Below are positions 62,382 through 64,000 of a stretch of DNA of 64,000 nt, one piece after another. The stretch spans positions 744,001 to 808,000 of the forward strand of contig JAYQNS010000004.1 of NCBI GenBank assembly GCA_038144425.1, read 5' to 3'. A program made the position numbers and the translations under genes. The stretch comes from Salivita marina. GTDB taxonomy: Bacteria; Pseudomonadota; Gammaproteobacteria; Pseudomonadales; Azotimanducaceae. The notes beneath the pieces are model-generated. The model saw only the letters and a program-made list of their open reading frames with translations, was not told the DNA's origin and did no database searches. Within the stretch, counting starts at the first letter, position 1. Every line of letters starts with the position of its first letter.

Positions 62382-63700
62382 GGCGCAGGTACCTTCTCAA
62401 GAACGGCATAGAAAAAGCCATCGGGACCCTTGTGGGTGGGCAGGCCTTGCCGACCGGGGCCTGCGGCTAGGCCGAAGCTTTCCGGGAGGGAAAGCGCTCG
62501 TGCCTCGGGGGTTTCCGCAACAAATTTTGCGATCACCGCTTCCCCTTCTTCCGGTAGCACGGAGCAGGTGCAGTACACCAAGCGTCCCCCCGCCTTGAGC
62601 TGGGGGAAGAGGGCGCGAAGAAGCGCTCCCTGGAGTGCGCTGAGCTTAGCAAGCTCCTCGGGTTGCCGCAGCAGGCGGATATCGGGCTGGCGCCGTAGGA
62701 TCCCCGTTCCGCTGCAGGGGGCATCAACCAAAATCCGATCGAAACCTTCTTTCCGGTGCCAAGGGCCGGCTTCTAAAGCATCGGCGCAGTGCACGGAAAA
62801 CCCTTCGCCTCCGGTCCGCTTGAGGGTGTCGAGTAAGCGTTCGACGCGCTTCGGGTTTGGATCTAACGCGGTGAGCCGAACCCCGGGGCAGGCCGCCAGC
62901 ATGGCACTGGCCTTCCCCCCGGGGGCCGCGCAGGCATCGAGCACCCATTGCCCCGGCGCAAGATCTAGGAGTTCGGTAGTGAGCTGCGCGCCTTCATCCT
63001 GAACGGTAAGACGCCCTTCAAGAAAGCCCGGAAGCTCCTGAAGCGACGGCGCCTTATCAAGGTAGAGGGCCTGGCCGCTTAGGGTCCCTCGGCGGGGCTC
63101 AAAGCCTAAGCTTTCCATTTCCGCAACCACCGCTTCCCGGTCCCCGTCCACTCGGAGCGTCAGTGGAGGTTCGCTATTCACCGCGGCAATGATTTCCGCA
63201 AGCCGATCTGGGTAGGCCAGGGCCAGGGCGTCGTACCACCAGGGGGGGAGGCCGCTTTGCACCTTTGGGCTTTGCTCCGCCAGCTTGGCGCTAAGGGCCT
63301 CGGCGGGAAACTTTCGGAGCACCGCGTTTACCAGCTTGCTGGCCCAGGGCTTTTTCAGCGCCCGCGTTGCTTCCACGGCGCCGTTAACGCATAGGGGTGG
63401 GGCCGCCCCCAGCCAGTGCATTTGGTAGAGCGCCCCCACCATCAGCGCGCCGAGATCCTGGTCCCGTTCCTTCAGAGGGTGCTTAAGGGCTCCATTAATC
63501 AGGGGCAAGAGGCGAAGGCTGACCCGGGCACCCCCGAAGGCCAGCTGGGTGGCGAAGCGTCGATCCAGGGGGGACAGGCTGGGGGTTCGCTGAAATTGTG
63601 TTTCGAGCTGCCTCTTCAGGTTGCCCTGGCCTTGAAGCACGGCCCCCAGCGCTCGGGCTGCGCAGGCCCGACTGGCGCCGCCTTTAGGGGACGGAGGCAA
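62378..63700 (-). CDS. rsmB: 16S rRNA (cytosine967-C5)-methyltransferase RsmB
   Basis: RsmB makes m5C967. The 440-residue protein has an N-terminal NusB-like RNA-binding domain (about 1-150) and a methyltransferase domain with DACAAPGGKASAML, the DAPCSGTG motif and the catalytic Cys in YCTCSVLPEE. The TTG start at 63700 overlaps the fmt end by 17 bases; a later start would cut the conserved helix. Confidence 0.93.
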   Translation of the reverse strand: MPPSPKGGASRACAARALGAVLQGQGNLKRQLETQFQRTPSLSPLDRRFATQLAFGGARVSLRLLPLINGALKHPLKERDQDLGALMVGALYQMHWLGAAPPLCVNGAVEATRALKKPWASKLVNAVLRKFPAEALSAKLAEQSPKVQSGLPPWWYDALALAYPDRLAEIIAAVNSEPPLTLRVDGDREAVVAEMESLGFEPRRGTLSGQALYLDKAPSLQELPGFLEGRLTVQDEGAQLTTELLDLAPGQWVLDACAAPGGKASAMLAACPGVRLTALDPNPKRVERLLDTLKRTGGEGFSVHCADALEAGPWHRKEGFDRILVDAPCSGTGILRRQPDIRLLRQPEELAKLSALQGALLRALFPQLKAGGRLVYCTCSVLPEEGEAVIAKFVAETPEARALSLPESFGLAAGPGRQGLPTHKGPDGFFYAVLEKVPAP

Positions 63701-64000
63701 AGCGCAACCCTACCGGCAAGTGGCGGCCATAGCCGTTAAAGAAGGCTGGCGCATCGAGCACCGCGGCCTTGCCCTTCAGCACCTGAAGCTGATGAAGGCG
63801 CAGGGCGCCGGATCCGGTCGCGAGATACAGGCCTTCTTTGTTGCAGCACAGCACGGTGCCTGGGATTGCCGCTTCCACGGGGATCTCGGGGGCTGCTACG
63901 GCGCCTAGGCAGCGGATTCGGAGTGAGTCTTCGCTTTCCATAGAACAGGCAAGACGGGGACTTAAAGCGTTGATTTTACGTGCTATGACCGGAGCGGGCT
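63684..64000 (-). CDS. fmt: Methionyl-tRNA formyltransferase Fmt, C-terminal part
   Basis: The frame is open to the right-hand window edge, so the 5' end is outside. The visible C-terminal domain has ARKINALSPRLA, similar to the family's IRALNPWPGA, and the beta-barrel part that binds tRNA (GTVLCCNKEGLYLATGSG). fmt-rsmB-trkA is a conserved order near the origin. Confidence 0.85.
   Translation of the reverse strand, partial: PAPVIARKINALSPRLACSMESEDSLRIRCLGAVAAPEIPVEAAIPGTVLCCNKEGLYLATGSGALRLHQLQVLKGKAAVLDAPAFFNGYGRHLPVGLRFASVP

Noticed and set aside
1..64000. tRNA, rRNA, CRISPR arrays, insertion sequences, prophage or toxin-antitoxin genes
   Set aside because: I looked for cloverleaf-like segments, evenly spaced repeats, transposase motifs and small paired genes and found none I could support.

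Overview
This window comes from the chromosome of a GC-rich gammaproteobacterium and spans the replication origin. The evidence is gene order: mnmE-yidC-yidD-rnpA-rpmH, then an AT-rich gap carrying DnaA boxes, then dnaA-dnaN-recF-gyrB. To the left lie mnmG-rsmG-parA-parB-atpIBEFHAGDC-glmU-glmS. Further left is rpoH-ftsX-ftsE-ftsY / rsmD-coaD-mutM, then coaBC-argB-slmA-pyrE-rph-yicC-gmk-rpoZ-spoT-ridA-recG. This order is broadly Pseudomonas-like and partly Enterobacteria-like (slmA-pyrE-rph), but condensed. I cannot name family or genus from sequence alone. Packing is tight: many ATGA/GTGA start-stop overlaps, convergent genes sharing a CTAG stop, and many GTG and TTG starts.

Layout. 1-3354 (+): methionine synthesis (metX fragment, metW), DUF4426, rdgB, hemW. 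3371-8062 (-): ftsY-ftsE-ftsX, then rpoH-DUF423-trmB behind its own promoter, which is overlaid by a CIRCE-like operator. 8172-12158: rsmD (frameshifted), coaD, mutM and a lone HyuA-type hydantoinase/oxoprolinase. 12151-23563: ribosomal proteins L33 and L28, CoA, arginine and pyrimidine genes, a divergent rph/yicC promoter, and the gmk-rpoZ-spoT-ridA-recG run. 23567-30375: a dicarboxylate/amino-acid symporter, rubredoxin, ubiC-ubiA, and a TRAP transporter whose membrane subunits and binding protein are on opposite strands. An exported GNAT-like protein sits between them. 30394-36350 (-): uvrD, two small membrane proteins, glmS and glmU. 36402-43625 (-): the complete F1Fo ATP synthase operon with a clear promoter and terminator. 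43657-53626 (-): parB, parA, rsmG, mnmG, an amidohydrolase, a methyltransferase, mnmE, yidC, yidD, rnpA, rpmH. 53629-54243: oriC. 54244-60294 (+): dnaA, dnaN, recF with two parS sites inside it, gyrB. 60291-64000 (-): a plsC-type acyltransferase (frameshifted), trkA, rsmB and the 3' end of fmt.

How it works together: genes for replication initiation (DnaA, DnaN, GyrB), segregation (ParAB acting on the parS sites), cell division and nucleoid occlusion (FtsEX, SlmA), membrane insertion (YidC, FtsY), energy (ATP synthase) and stress response (RpoH, SpoT) cluster around the origin. I saw no tRNA, rRNA, CRISPR array, insertion sequence or prophage.

Points of most interest: the CIRCE/HrcA-type site over the rpoH promoter, the parS sites in recF, the structured oriC/dnaA leader, the exported GNAT-like protein in the TRAP locus, and three conserved genes (rsmD, atpI, plsC) each broken by one base at a G or C run, which may be sequence errors rather than true pseudogenes. 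I did not find a convincing wholly new multi-gene system.
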